Assembly: GCA_007119075.1 (NCBI GenBank) | Contig: SKQJ01000123.1 | Span: forward strand, 1 to 14,197 | DNA: 14,197 bases | Direction of reading: 5' to 3' | Source: Bacteroidales bacterium | GTDB taxonomy: Bacteria > Bacteroidota > Bacteroidia > Bacteroidales > PUMT01 | Part shown: in pieces, positions 1 through 7,795 of the stretch | Position numbering within the stretch: position 1 is the stretch's first letter | Layout of the letters: each line of letters starts with the position of its first letter | Translations under genes and position numbers: made by a program | The notes under the pieces: model-generated | The model's input: the letters and a program-made list of their open reading frames with translations, nothing else | The model's database searches: none | Told to the model about the DNA's origin: nothing

Positions 1-1086
1 ATGAAAAGCAGATATTCCTTGCACCTTGGCAGACCTTTCGGGATCAGGGTGTCCGTACATTGGACCTTTTCCCTGTTGATCGTCTGGATCATATTTATCA
101 CTGTCAGACAGGGCCTGGGAGCAATGCAGGTGCTTATGCATATATTGTTCATACTGACCCTGTTTCTGTGCGTTGTGCTGCATGAATTCGGGCATTCGCT
201 TACCGCCATAAAGCTGGGAGGAAAAGTCAAAAGCATAACGCTCCTGCCAATCGGCGGCATGGCCAATATTACCGAGATGCCTGAAAGCCCGAAAGATGAG
301 TTCCTGATATCTGCGGCAGGCCCACTGGTAAACGTCGTAATTGCCGGCATTCTGTGGATATACCTGGCACTGTTTCATCCACTGGATCCAGGACAGATGG
401 ATTTTACCACTATAACTTTCAGCAATTTCCCGGTGATACTGCTTGCTGCCAATCTTTTCATTGTAGCATTCAATCTGATCCCGGCATTCCCCATGGACGG
501 GGGCCGTCTGTTCAGATCGGGGCTGGCCATGAAAATGAGCCGCCTGAAAGCTACCAGGATCGCCAAGGATATCGGACAGATATTTGCCGTTATGTTTATT
601 ATTGCCGGACTTTTTTTAAATCCGTTCCTTATTGTGATAGGATTCTTTGTATTTCTCGGGGCAAAAGGCGAATACGAAATGATGATATACAGGGATATAT
701 TGAAAAATTACACAGCCAGGGATATAATCATCACCGATTATGAAGAACTTGACTCAAACGAGTCACTCGGTACTGCGGCGGAAAAACTTGCCCACATTTC
801 CATGCGTGGCTTTGTTATCACTTCCGAAGGAAAATATGCAGGAATACTTACCAAGGATGCTCTTATCAAAGGGTTGAACGTATATGGCCGGGATGGAAAA
901 ATAAAGGATGTCATGGATGAGAATATTGAATCGATAGATGCCGGCAGAACCTTATTCGATGTCTATAAAAATATGCAGGCAAACAAATATGATATTGTGC
1001 CTGTTAAGGATAAAGGAAAATTTGAAGGCGTCCTGGATATGGAAAACATCAATGAGTTTTTCATGATCCGGAGAGCTATGCAATGA
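1..1086 (+). CDS. Site-2 protease family (M50) metalloprotease with C-terminal CBS pair
   Basis: Intramembrane zinc protease of the S2P/M50 family, which cleaves substrates inside the membrane; the substrate here is unknown. The 361-residue protein starts at the first base of the window with MKSRYSLHLGRPFGI, followed by VHW, the usual beginning of this family, so the start looks genuine although upstream DNA is not visible. HEFGH at residues 61-65 supplies two zinc-binding histidines and the catalytic Glu62. N158 and the PMDGGR motif around residues 164-169 provide the third zinc ligand, Asp166. Hydrophobic segments lie near 20-35, 45-62, 103-125, 142-162 and 192-220. Residues about 238-292 and 302-356 form two CBS repeats, which in the family bind adenine nucleotides and could gate activity. 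A hairpin follows the stop. No obvious substrate, such as an anti-sigma factor, is adjacent. Family assignment is firm; the role is open. Confidence 0.93.
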   Translation: MKSRYSLHLGRPFGIRVSVHWTFSLLIVWIIFITVRQGLGAMQVLMHILFILTLFLCVVLHEFGHSLTAIKLGGKVKSITLLPIGGMANITEMPESPKDEFLISAAGPLVNVVIAGILWIYLALFHPLDPGQMDFTTITFSNFPVILLAANLFIVAFNLIPAFPMDGGRLFRSGLAMKMSRLKATRIAKDIGQIFAVMFIIAGLFLNPFLIVIGFFVFLGAKGEYEMMIYRDILKNYTARDIIITDYEELDSNESLGTAAEKLAHISMRGFVITSEGKYAGILTKDALIKGLNVYGRDGKIKDVMDENIESIDAGRTLFDVYKNMQANKYDIVPVKDKGKFEGVLDMENINEFFMIRRAMQ

Positions 1087-1089
1087 GAC

Positions 1090-1115
1090 TGATGCCGAGC
1101 CACCTGCCGGCATCA
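1090..1115 (+). terminator. Hairpin after the S2P gene
   Basis: Perfect 8-base stem TGATGCCG/CGGCATCA around a 10-base loop, starting three bases after the S2P stop codon. No T tract follows, so termination is uncertain. It may instead stabilise the upstream mRNA end or lower transcription into the gene that starts at 1141. Confidence 0.4.
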
Positions 1116-1140
1116 TAAATGCACTTAAAAAATATCAGAT

Positions 1141-2298
1141 ATGGATTATATTAATATTGAAAAGCTTAAGGAGCTGGCACGGGTAAATGAGCCGGACTGC
1201 ATAAGTATTTTTATGCCCACGTACAGGGCAGGCATGGAAACAAATGAAAAGATCGACCAGAAACATTTGAAGAACCTGGTTAAAAACGTTCGCCACGAGC
1301 TGGAGTCATTCGGGTTGAAAGGGCGGGAGATTGAAGGACTGCTGAGACCCATAAATGAGCTCGTGGAAAATACCGGTTTCTGGAAACTGCAGTCGGACGG
1401 ACTTGCAATCTTCAGGAACCGTGACTTTTTTGAATATTACACGCTTCCGGTGCTTTTTGAAACATATGTTCATATTTCAGATCATTTTTACCCTATGCCG
1501 ATGATTCCCTATATAAATAACGGGGTCAAATTTTACTTGCTGGCAATAAGCATGGGAGAAGTCAAATTTTATGAAGGGTTTCCTCACCACATCCATGAAA
1601 TTAACGTCAGCGACCTTATCCCTGAAAAACTGGAGGAGGCTGTCGGGTTTGATTTTGAGCAAAAACATCTCAATTACCGTGCGGGCGGCGATGACAGGGG
1701 CAGGGCCATTTTCCACGGCCATGGCAGCACAAGCCAGGAGGAGGCTAAAACAGAGATCCTGAAATATTTCAGGGCTGTAAATAATGGCATTATGGAATTG
1801 CTCCATGACAAGGATTCTCCACTCGTCCTTGCTGCAGTCGATTACCTGGTCCCTATTTACCGGGAGGCAAACAGCTACAGATACCTGCACAATGATTTCC
1901 TGGCCGGCAATCCCCAGCATGAAAATCCCATTTTGCTCCATGAAAAAACCAGGGATCTCCTTAAGGATTTTTTTGAAAAAGACAGAAAAGAAAAGATCCT
2001 GAAATTTGAACAGGCGCTGTCCCTGCAAAAAGCCGAATACCGGGAAGAAAAAATCATTCCCGCCGCCATAAACGGAAGGGTTGATACGCTCTTTATACAA
2101 AAAGGCAAAGCGATGTGGGGCATTTATGACAGTGAAAACAACAGTGTGATTGAAAGAGACAGGGAAGCTTCCCGGAATACCAGTCTGCTGAATCTGGCAG
2201 CAATGCATACACTGTTCAACAACGGAAGGGTTTATCTTATGGAGCCGGAAGACATGCCGGAATCCTCCACAAGGCTGAATGCAATATTCAGATATTAG
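1141..2298 (+). CDS. baeRF-family protein (bacterial archaeo-eukaryotic release factor-like)
   Basis: The 385-residue protein resembles the baeRF families, bacterial relatives of the eRF1/aRF1 and Pelota fold defined by comparative genomics and proposed to act on ribosomes in rescue or stress responses. I favour the baeRF3/baeRF7 group but cannot separate the subfamilies by eye. Recognisable pieces are the N-terminal ISIFMPTYRAG (residues 21-31), FWKLQSDGLAIF (80-91), the central glycine/histidine loop FHGHGS (191-196) followed by an amphipathic helix with KYFRAVNNGI (208-217), and PLVLAAVDYLVPIYRE (227-242) leading to AGNP (255-258). The C-terminal third ends in VDTLFIQKG and a NLAAMHTLFNNGRVYLM-type segment, as in this group. 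No signal peptide or membrane segment is seen, so it should be cytoplasmic. It lies 54 bases after the S2P gene and may be co-transcribed with it. Biochemical function is not established for the family. Confidence 0.72.
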   Translation: MDYINIEKLKELARVNEPDCISIFMPTYRAGMETNEKIDQKHLKNLVKNVRHELESFGLKGREIEGLLRPINELVENTGFWKLQSDGLAIFRNRDFFEYYTLPVLFETYVHISDHFYPMPMIPYINNGVKFYLLAISMGEVKFYEGFPHHIHEINVSDLIPEKLEEAVGFDFEQKHLNYRAGGDDRGRAIFHGHGSTSQEEAKTEILKYFRAVNNGIMELLHDKDSPLVLAAVDYLVPIYREANSYRYLHNDFLAGNPQHENPILLHEKTRDLLKDFFEKDRKEKILKFEQALSLQKAEYREEKIIPAAINGRVDTLFIQKGKAMWGIYDSENNSVIERDREASRNTSLLNLAAMHTLFNNGRVYLMEPEDMPESSTRLNAIFRY

Positions 2299-2411
2299 GC
2301 CCGGGCAGCCTGACCGGCTTTACCTGCGGGGTTGAACAATAAGGAAGCTTCAGCTGTTATAGAGGGTGAACTTTATATCCTTAATTTCTTACACATCAAA
2401 TTTAACCGGTA

Positions 2412-2843
2412 ATGAGTAAACATTTTGCTAGTGCATCCTGGGAAGGTAACCTGATAAAAGGCAACGGCAGCTACAAGCTGAAAACCAGCGGATTCGAAAA
2501 TTCATACAGTTTTACCACCCGTTTCGAGGATGACAAAAGCGCTTCGAGTCCCGAGGAGCTTATAGGAGCCGCGCTTTCAAGCTGCTTTTCCATGGCCCTG
2601 GCAAACGACCTTGACCAGGCAGGATATAATCCCGAAAGGATTGCCACCGATGCTGAAGTTGTCCTTACAAAATCGGACAGCGGCTTTGCGGTGACCGAAA
2701 TATTGTTGAAAACCAGGGGAAAGGTTTCAGACATCACAAATGATAAGTTTCTTGAAATCGCAAATGCGACCAAGAAAAACTGTCCGGTATCCAAGGCTTT
2801 ACAGGGAGGCCCGGATATAAAGCTTGATGCCGTGCTGGAATAG
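2412..2843 (+). CDS. OsmC family peroxiredoxin
   Basis: Cytoplasmic thiol-dependent peroxidase of the OsmC type, reducing organic hydroperoxides and hydrogen peroxide. The 143-residue length is normal for the family. The two active cysteines are present: Cys58 in LSSCFSMAL and Cys124 in KNCPVSKAL, with Arg37 and Glu48/Glu49 (SPEEL) in the expected places to activate the peroxidatic cysteine. The N-terminal WEGNLIKGNG stretch matches OsmC rather than the Ohr branch, which usually starts with a different strand, although OsmC and Ohr are close. The gene sits 113 bases after the baeRF gene, so a separate promoter is possible, but no convincing -33/-7 pair is visible in that gap. It converges with the lipid kinase gene, and both stop codons overlap one shared hairpin. 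A role in peroxide or osmotic stress defence follows from the family. Confidence 0.92.
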   Translation: MSKHFASASWEGNLIKGNGSYKLKTSGFENSYSFTTRFEDDKSASSPEELIGAALSSCFSMALANDLDQAGYNPERIATDAEVVLTKSDSGFAVTEILLKTRGKVSDITNDKFLEIANATKKNCPVSKALQGGPDIKLDAVLE

Positions 2844-2869
2844 CCGCGGGGAACAGCTGTTTCCCGGCT
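2842..2869. terminator. Bidirectional hairpin between osmC-like and lipid kinase genes
   Basis: The 25-base space between two convergent genes forms a near-perfect stem, AGCCGCGGGGAA against TTCCCGGCT with a small bulge, around loop CAGCTGT. It overlaps the end of both stop codons. The position between converging genes fits a shared terminator, although T tracts on both sides are short. Confidence 0.55.
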
Positions 2870-3804
2870 CATGGCATTGCCCGGTTATCATTGTCCGGAC
2901 GCCTGGCGTGTCTGTAACGAACCTTTACTGCTGACGGGATGATCCTTATTTGAAGTCGGCCGACGTCCCTGATTATTTCACCATCTGCCTGCAGATCCTG
3001 TTTTTTGTCGAAGCTGATTTCAGTTTCGGTGGCGGATAATATTCTTACAAACCGCCGATCTTCGATGCTGCCAAACAGGAACATCCTGATCAGATAAAAT
3101 ATTGCCCACCAGGGATATGGCTTGATGACAATAATTTCAAACCTGCCATCGTCAAAACGGCCTGCAGGGTTTATTACGGCCCCGGTGCCGAAATACCTGG
3201 CATTGGCAATGGCAAGCAGTTCCGCCCTGAACCGTTTTTTTCCGCCAGGCATTTTAATGGTAAAGCTGAAAATATCCCGTTTTGATAAAAGCTCCTTTAT
3301 CATCTGTTTGCCATAACCGATCAGGCCTTTTGAGCCTTCCTGTTCAAAACGCTTAACAATCCTGGCATTGATGCCGATATCACTCAGATGGTAACAATAA
3401 TGCCTGTTGTTGATGACAATCGCATCCAGTGGTTTTGCGCCCTCATTGAGAATCAAATCAATGGCCTCGTTAAATCCGGATGGGATGCCAAGATTGTATG
3501 CAAGTCCGTTGGCCGAACCGGCGGGAATTATTCCAAGCTCCATATGGCTGCCGATGAGAGCGGTGGCAACAGGGTTTATTGTCCCGTCGCCACCTATAGC
3601 CACTACAAGACCGGGCTTGTATTCATTGATTTTTTCTCTGATCTTTAAATCATGATCCTGCTTCTCCGTATAATAGATATCCCATGCGAACCGGAATTCG
3701 CGCGACAAACGGGATATTTCATTCCGGGCTCCCTCTTTATCGATTATCCTTGAAGTGGGATTTGCTATGAAAAGAATTTTATCCGGAACAGGAGAATTGA
3801 ACAT
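2869..3804 (-). CDS. Diacylglycerol kinase-like lipid kinase (YegS/LCB5 family)
   Basis: Lipid kinase of the DAGK catalytic-domain family, which transfers phosphate from ATP to diacylglycerol, a sphingoid base or a related lipid at the inner membrane face. Using the ATG at 3804 the protein has 311 residues. Motifs: FIANPTS (12-18), the nucleotide-binding GGDGT at 71-75, PAGSANGLAYNLGIP at 94-108, NPAGRFDDGRFE at 212-223, and the C-terminal LQADGE (271-276) that closes the second domain. An in-frame TTG at 3819 would add five residues (LPHNM), but ATG at 3804 sits directly before the conserved first strand and is preferred. There is no clear Shine-Dalgarno site. A -7-like box lies upstream at 3851-3858. 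The gene diverges from an App1-type phosphatidate phosphatase, which suggests opposing steps in phosphatidate metabolism. Substrate specificity cannot be read from sequence. Confidence 0.88.
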   Translation of the reverse strand: MFNSPVPDKILFIANPTSRIIDKEGARNEISRLSREFRFAWDIYYTEKQDHDLKIREKINEYKPGLVVAIGGDGTINPVATALIGSHMELGIIPAGSANGLAYNLGIPSGFNEAIDLILNEGAKPLDAIVINNRHYCYHLSDIGINARIVKRFEQEGSKGLIGYGKQMIKELLSKRDIFSFTIKMPGGKKRFRAELLAIANARYFGTGAVINPAGRFDDGRFEIIVIKPYPWWAIFYLIRMFLFGSIEDRRFVRILSATETEISFDKKQDLQADGEIIRDVGRLQIRIIPSAVKVRYRHARRPDNDNRAMP

Positions 3805-3840
3805 ATTATGCGGTAACAATGTTAATCTTGAGTGGAAAAA

Positions 3841-3865
3841 TTTGCATAAACAAAATTAATGCAAA
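3841..3865. promoter_or_regulatory. Inverted repeat TTTGCAT/ATGCAAA over a -7-like box in the divergent promoter
   Basis: Perfect 7-base arms, TTTGCAT at 3841-3847 and ATGCAAA at 3859-3865, enclose CAAAATTA (3851-3858). On the - strand this reads TAATTTTG, matching the Bacteroidota -7 consensus TAnnTTTG for the lipid kinase gene. I find no -33 TTG at the right distance. The repeat could be an operator acting on one or both divergent genes. Confidence 0.35.
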
Positions 3866-3939
3866 AAGATCAAAGACTTGCCAGCCTTAAAACATTAACA
3901 GGAAAAACCCATAGCCTCCGGCAGACAAGATAGCGTGAG

Positions 3940-5079
3940 ATGATCAAAAAAATACTGAAGCCCGTTTACAGGAATATAAAAAAGCCATTCAAAAAGCTGA
4001 GAGTTTTTCTCAAACAAAAAGCCGGATGGCTGGGAATACCGAAGATCCTTCCGTACAGGGGATTTGGCGACAACTCGGGAGTCTTTATCAAGGGAATGGT
4101 GATCGAGGACAAGGGTCTGGCCGAACCGGCCGACAGGCACAGGGTATGGCATAACACCCTTGCGATGATCAAACGGTTTGCCAGTGATGAAATACCCGGT
4201 GTCAGGATCAGGGCTGACTTTCTCGGCATATCGCAAATTTCGGAGACGGATGAGGATGGTTTTTTTTCGTTTCATTTCGATGTATCCGGCATTTCAGACA
4301 CTGTACTGAAAAAACACTGGCATACCGTCGAATTTGAATTGCTTGATACCGTGGTTGACGACCAGCCCGAAACTACCGCCACGGGAACCGTAAGGATCGT
4401 CTCTCCCGAAGAAGAGCGGATCATCGTTTCAGATATTGACGATACCATATTGATATCACATGCTACCCAGACTGTCCGCAAGCTCAGGCTGATGCTTTTT
4501 AAGAATGCCCTTACCCGGCTTCCTTTCAAAGGAATTACAGCCTTTTACCGGGCACTCGAGAAAGGCGATGATAAAAACTCGCATTATCCATTTTTTTATG
4601 TCTCCAGCAGTGAATGGAATCTTTATGATCTGCTTGTTAACTTTTTCGGCCATAATGACATTCCCAGGGGCGTATTCATGCTCAGAAAACTGGAAAGCAG
4701 CATTTATAAATTCTGGAAGTCAGGCCAGGGAAGTCATGAACATAAATATGACAAGATAAAATTCCTTCTTTTGTTTTATAAAACTCAGAAATTCATACTA
4801 ATAGGCGATAGCGGCCAGAAAGACCCCCAGATATATGACAGGCTTGCCCATGATTTTCCCGGAAGAATAGAAACCATCTATATCCGCAAAATAGGATCAA
4901 AATCCTATTTCAAAAATATTGAACAGGTGAACTCCAGGCTTGAAAAGGTAAACACGTCCTATCTGCAGGTTGAAGATACTTGGGAGGCAGCAAGGCATGC
5001 GCTGGAAAACGGATACATAAACAGGGAGGTCATAGAGGAATTCTCCCGGGAGAAAGACCCGGATCTTGTGACATTTTAA
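3940..5079 (+). CDS. App1-family phosphatidate phosphatase (DUF2183)
   Basis: HAD-superfamily protein related to the catalytic domain of yeast App1, a Mg-dependent phosphatidate phosphatase producing diacylglycerol. The 379-residue protein has a basic N-terminus (residues 1-30, many Lys/Arg, probably binding membrane phospholipid), a beta-rich region with GFGDNSGVFIKGMV (41-54), and then the HAD domain. The nucleophile motif DxDxT is SDIDDTI (164-170), followed by the family signature VSSSEWNLYDLL (221-232), HKYDKI (268-273) supplying a conserved lysine, and ILIGDSGQKDPQIY (286-299), the acidic metal site. No signal peptide is seen. The gene is divergent from the lipid kinase, 135 bases apart between ATG codons, and has its own downstream hairpin, so it is probably monocistronic. 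Family membership is firm; activity on phosphatidate is inferred from yeast App1. Confidence 0.9.
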   Translation: MIKKILKPVYRNIKKPFKKLRVFLKQKAGWLGIPKILPYRGFGDNSGVFIKGMVIEDKGLAEPADRHRVWHNTLAMIKRFASDEIPGVRIRADFLGISQISETDEDGFFSFHFDVSGISDTVLKKHWHTVEFELLDTVVDDQPETTATGTVRIVSPEEERIIVSDIDDTILISHATQTVRKLRLMLFKNALTRLPFKGITAFYRALEKGDDKNSHYPFFYVSSSEWNLYDLLVNFFGHNDIPRGVFMLRKLESSIYKFWKSGQGSHEHKYDKIKFLLLFYKTQKFILIGDSGQKDPQIYDRLAHDFPGRIETIYIRKIGSKSYFKNIEQVNSRLEKVNTSYLQVEDTWEAARHALENGYINREVIEEFSREKDPDLVTF

Positions 5080-5080
5080 A

Positions 5081-5101
5081 CCACCGACCCGGCACCGGTG
5101 G
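5081..5101 (+). terminator. Hairpin after App1-family gene
   Basis: Perfect 6-base stem CCACCG/CGGTGG starting one base after the TAA stop, followed by CATTTCTCC, which is only modestly T-rich. Position supports a terminator for the + strand gene. Confidence 0.45.
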
Positions 5102-5173
5102 CATTTCTCCTGACCTGAAGCGGTTTTGGTGCACAGGGAACTGAATATGGTTATCCATTATGGTGAACAAATA

Positions 5174-5203
5174 CCCGGTGCCGCCCGGGTTCAGGCAACC
5201 GGG
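5174..5203 (-). terminator. Hairpin after trehalose-phosphatase gene
   Basis: Arms CCCGGT (5174-5179) and ACCGGG (5198-5203), lying 11 bases past the stop of the - strand trehalose-phosphatase gene. Read on the - strand, the stem is followed by GTATTTGTT, a weak T-rich tail. A plausible terminator for the response regulator/phosphatase unit. Confidence 0.4.
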
Positions 5204-5213
5204 ATATAACTGG

Positions 5214-6053
5214 CTACCTTTCGTACAGCTTCTTCAGCATCAGTTTAACTTCTTCGATGTCTTTTAACCGGAAAGAGGCTGCGGTAGGCTGATCATGAGA
5301 GCCCACGATGATGCCGCGGCCTTCCGGCACAATTGCTTTGAATGCATCTTCGTCGGTAACATCATCACCGATATAAACGGGCAATAAACCGGGATTATCT
5401 CCGGGGTACAGTTTTTCGAATATCCATTCAAGGGCCTTGCCCTTGTGCCAGTCAATATTGGGCCTGATCTCAAATATCATTTTACCGGAGCCGGTCTTTA
5501 CCCCCGAGTGGTCTTTCAGAATTTCATTTATGCCGGTTTTGATTTCTTCCCGGCTGCCTTCACCGGCGTTACGATAATGGATTGCAATCGCATATCTCTT
5601 CCTCTCGATCTGCATCCCTTCCGGTCCGGCTGAAAATTTCCGGTTCAGTTTCTTTTCTATCCTGTCAAGCTCGGGCAGAATTTTTTCGGAATCCTTGTGC
5701 TCCATGGCAAGTCCGCCGGGGCCCGAAATCCTGAAGCCATGACTTCCGGCATAGATAATTTCATTGATATTTACCCTGCTCTTTAAATCGTCCATGTCCC
5801 TGCCGCTTATAATGGCGATTGTATACCTGGAAGCGCATCTTTCAAGGATTTTTTTCATGCCTTCGGCCAGGGCTGCATCTTCAGGATGGTTTACGATCGG
5901 GCTCAAAGTTCCGTCAAAATCAAGAAAAATCACCGGGGCTTTTTCAGGAGGGAATACTTCTGCAAATACTGCTTCGGTGAAAAGATAAGGAACGGCGTCG
6001 ATATCCCTTAATTTGATTTTTTTGCCTTTTACGATTACTTCTTCCGGGCTCAT
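5214..6053 (-). CDS. otsB: Trehalose-6-phosphate phosphatase (OtsB type)
   Basis: HAD phosphatase that converts trehalose 6-phosphate to trehalose. From the ATG at 6053 it has 279 residues, normal for OtsB. Motif I is FLDFDGTLSPI (43-53) with nucleophile Asp45 and acid/base Asp47. Then come IISGRD (81-86), AGSHGF (102-107), the KGKALEW segment (204-210) with the conserved lysine, and the metal site IGDDVTDEDAF (228-238). An in-frame GTG at 6116 would add 21 residues rich in basic side chains; ATG is preferred because nothing in the extension is recognisable and neither site has a Shine-Dalgarno sequence. It lies downstream of the sigma-54 response regulator on the same strand (93 bases, or 30 with the GTG start), so co-transcription is likely. 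No trehalose-6-phosphate synthase (OtsA) is present in the window, so the substrate must come from a gene elsewhere. Confidence 0.92.
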   Translation of the reverse strand: MSPEEVIVKGKKIKLRDIDAVPYLFTEAVFAEVFPPEKAPVIFLDFDGTLSPIVNHPEDAALAEGMKKILERCASRYTIAIISGRDMDDLKSRVNINEIIYAGSHGFRISGPGGLAMEHKDSEKILPELDRIEKKLNRKFSAGPEGMQIERKRYAIAIHYRNAGEGSREEIKTGINEILKDHSGVKTGSGKMIFEIRPNIDWHKGKALEWIFEKLYPGDNPGLLPVYIGDDVTDEDAFKAIVPEGRGIIVGSHDQPTAASFRLKDIEEVKLMLKKLYER

Positions 6054-6146
6054 AGCTAAGAATTTTTGGCATCCGCCGGATGCTGTTTTCTTTAACCGAT
6101 ACAATACCTGTGCCACAGGAAATCAAGCAGGCACATTAAGAATGGA

Positions 6147-7511
6147 TCATGCCTCCAGGTCGTAAAGCTTAATCTTGTTGTAAAGGGTTTTCCTGTCGAT
6201 GTTCAGAAGCCTCGCCGCCTTGGACTTGTTGTTGTTGGTTTTTGAAAGCGCATTCTGAATAACTTCTTTTTCGGTGATCAGCGTGGCTGATTTCAAATCT
6301 GTAACATCGCTTTCAATAATGCCGTTATATCCTCGAATATCGTCGGAACCGGAGGTATTATACCTTATTTCATCGGGAAGCAATTCAGGGGTTATCACCT
6401 CGGTGTTTGACAGCAATACCACTCTCTTGACCACGTTTTGAAGCTCGCGGATATTGCCGTGCCACTGGTAATTTTCAAGCAGTTCCCTGGTGGCATCGTC
6501 GGCTTTTCTGACATTTTTGTTGAAATCCCTGTTTGCCTGCCTTATAAAATGATTGACAAATAACATTATATCATCCTTTCTGTGCCTCAGGGGCGGAAGC
6601 AATAGCCTGAAGCCGTTGAGACGGTGATACAGGTCTTCCCGGAATTCACCGGCTTTCACCTTATTCATCAGATTTTCGTTGGCGGCCGCTATCAGCCTGA
6701 CATCGACCTTGACGGATTTATTGTCTCCGATCCGGCTAACAGCCTTTTCCTGAAGGGCACGGAGAATCTTCATCTGATTTTCATGCGGAAGGTTCCCGAC
6801 CTCATCAAGAAAAAGCGTGCCTCCGTTTGCCTCCTGAAAATAGCCGATCTTATCGTTGACCGCTCCGGTAAATGCTCCCTTTACATGGCCGAACAGCTCA
6901 CTGTTGGCAAGCTCCCGCGGTATTGCGCCGCAGTCAATAGGTATAAAGGGGTTTTTGCTGCGCTTGCTTGCATAATGAATTGCCCTTGCGATATACTCCT
7001 TGCCCGAACCTGTTTCTCCCTCGATCATTACGGTAATATCCGTTGGGGCCACTACCTCCACGTGCTGCATGATCTCCTGCATCCTGGGATTGACGCCCAT
7101 GATAAATTCCCTTCCGAACGATGTTTTGGTAATTTTGTCATTCCTGCTTTCAAGGGCCCGTTTTATAATGGTGACTACCTCCTCGGGCTGCATCGGTTTT
7201 GTTATATAATCATATGCCCCAGATTTGATGAGCTCGACAGCTTTTTTAATCTCAGCATATGCGGTCATTATTATAACGGGGGTAGAGGCTTTTTTTGACT
7301 TTATATGCCGCAGAATCGCAAGTCCGTCGAAATCGGGCAGCCGGTAATCGCACAGCACCAGATCAAAATCATTTTTTTCGATGATATTCTTTGCACTGTT
7401 TCCGGAAAAGGCGGTTTCTGCAAAAAATCCGTTTTGCTCGAGATATTTTTTCAGGATATTGCAAATGTAGGTGTCGTCATCGACAATCAAAACGGAATAT
7501 TTCTTTGCCAT
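6147..7511 (-). CDS. NtrC-family sigma-54-dependent response regulator (orphan)
   Basis: 454-residue transcription activator with the full NtrC architecture. The receiver domain (about 1-122) has the acidic pocket DDD (11-13), phosphoacceptor Asp55 in LCDYRLPD, Thr83 and Lys105. The AAA+ domain (about 140-375) has Walker A GETGSGKE (165-172), the sigma-54-contacting loop GAFTGA (212-217), Walker B TLFLDEV (232-238) and the arginine-rich RLNGFRLLLPPLRHR segment. The C-terminal Fis-type helix-turn-helix spans about 412-452, with NKSKAARLLNIDRKTLYNKI. It should bind enhancer sites and open sigma-54 promoters after phosphorylation. No histidine kinase is adjacent, so the partner is unknown. It is probably transcribed with otsB and diverges from ppsA across a 445-base gap holding a sigma-54-like promoter. 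A -7-like box lies 49 bases upstream of its ATG. Confidence 0.95.
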   Translation of the reverse strand: MAKKYSVLIVDDDTYICNILKKYLEQNGFFAETAFSGNSAKNIIEKNDFDLVLCDYRLPDFDGLAILRHIKSKKASTPVIIMTAYAEIKKAVELIKSGAYDYITKPMQPEEVVTIIKRALESRNDKITKTSFGREFIMGVNPRMQEIMQHVEVVAPTDITVMIEGETGSGKEYIARAIHYASKRSKNPFIPIDCGAIPRELANSELFGHVKGAFTGAVNDKIGYFQEANGGTLFLDEVGNLPHENQMKILRALQEKAVSRIGDNKSVKVDVRLIAAANENLMNKVKAGEFREDLYHRLNGFRLLLPPLRHRKDDIMLFVNHFIRQANRDFNKNVRKADDATRELLENYQWHGNIRELQNVVKRVVLLSNTEVITPELLPDEIRYNTSGSDDIRGYNGIIESDVTDLKSATLITEKEVIQNALSKTNNNKSKAARLLNIDRKTLYNKIKLYDLEA

Positions 7512-7559
7512 AGTAATTATATTGGCCCCTGTTTATTTTGAGGAAAATTATGCTATACA

Positions 7560-7567
7560 CAAAAATA
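7560..7567 (-). promoter_or_regulatory. -7-like box for the response regulator
   Basis: Reads TATTTTTG on the - strand, matching the Bacteroidota -7 consensus TAnnTTTG, about 49 bases before the regulator ATG. No TTG was found at the usual -33 spacing, so this is half of a promoter at best. Confidence 0.3.
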
Positions 7568-7795
7568 ACAAAAAGAATTTATAAAACGGAACCGATTTTC
7601 GCTGGTTAATTTTAATATTCGGGACTCTGACTTCGTTGGAAAATAATTTTCGGTAATATTCTCTAATTTAATAATAAATCTTCAAAAGAGCAATGACCGG
7701 CTGTATTAATTTCTTTTTCCCGATCAGGGCTTAAGCCGTTTCACCGCTATTCCTGTGGATAGTGAGGAAAATTCCCCCACAATGAAGGAATATTC

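Noticed and set aside
1108..1123. Sigma-54-like CGGCATC-ATAA-ATGCA with GG-N10-GC spacing before the baeRF gene
   Set aside because: It shares its GG arm with the hairpin after the S2P gene, the first -24 base and part of the -12 half do not match, and the predicted start would leave only about 7 bases before the ATG. GG-N10-GC alone occurs by chance about once per 256 bases.
1477..2208. Long open frame of 243 codons on the - strand inside the baeRF gene
   Set aside because: Antisense shadow of a well-supported + strand gene; its translation has no recognisable domain and low-complexity composition.
2299..2411. Possible terminator or promoter in the gap before the OsmC gene
   Set aside because: Only short imperfect complementarity (such as AGCC/GGCT) and no TTG-N19-TAnnTTTG match were found.
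6624..7298. 224-codon + strand open frame inside the response regulator gene
   Set aside because: Opposite-strand shadow of a gene with complete NtrC domains; no family resemblance in the translation.
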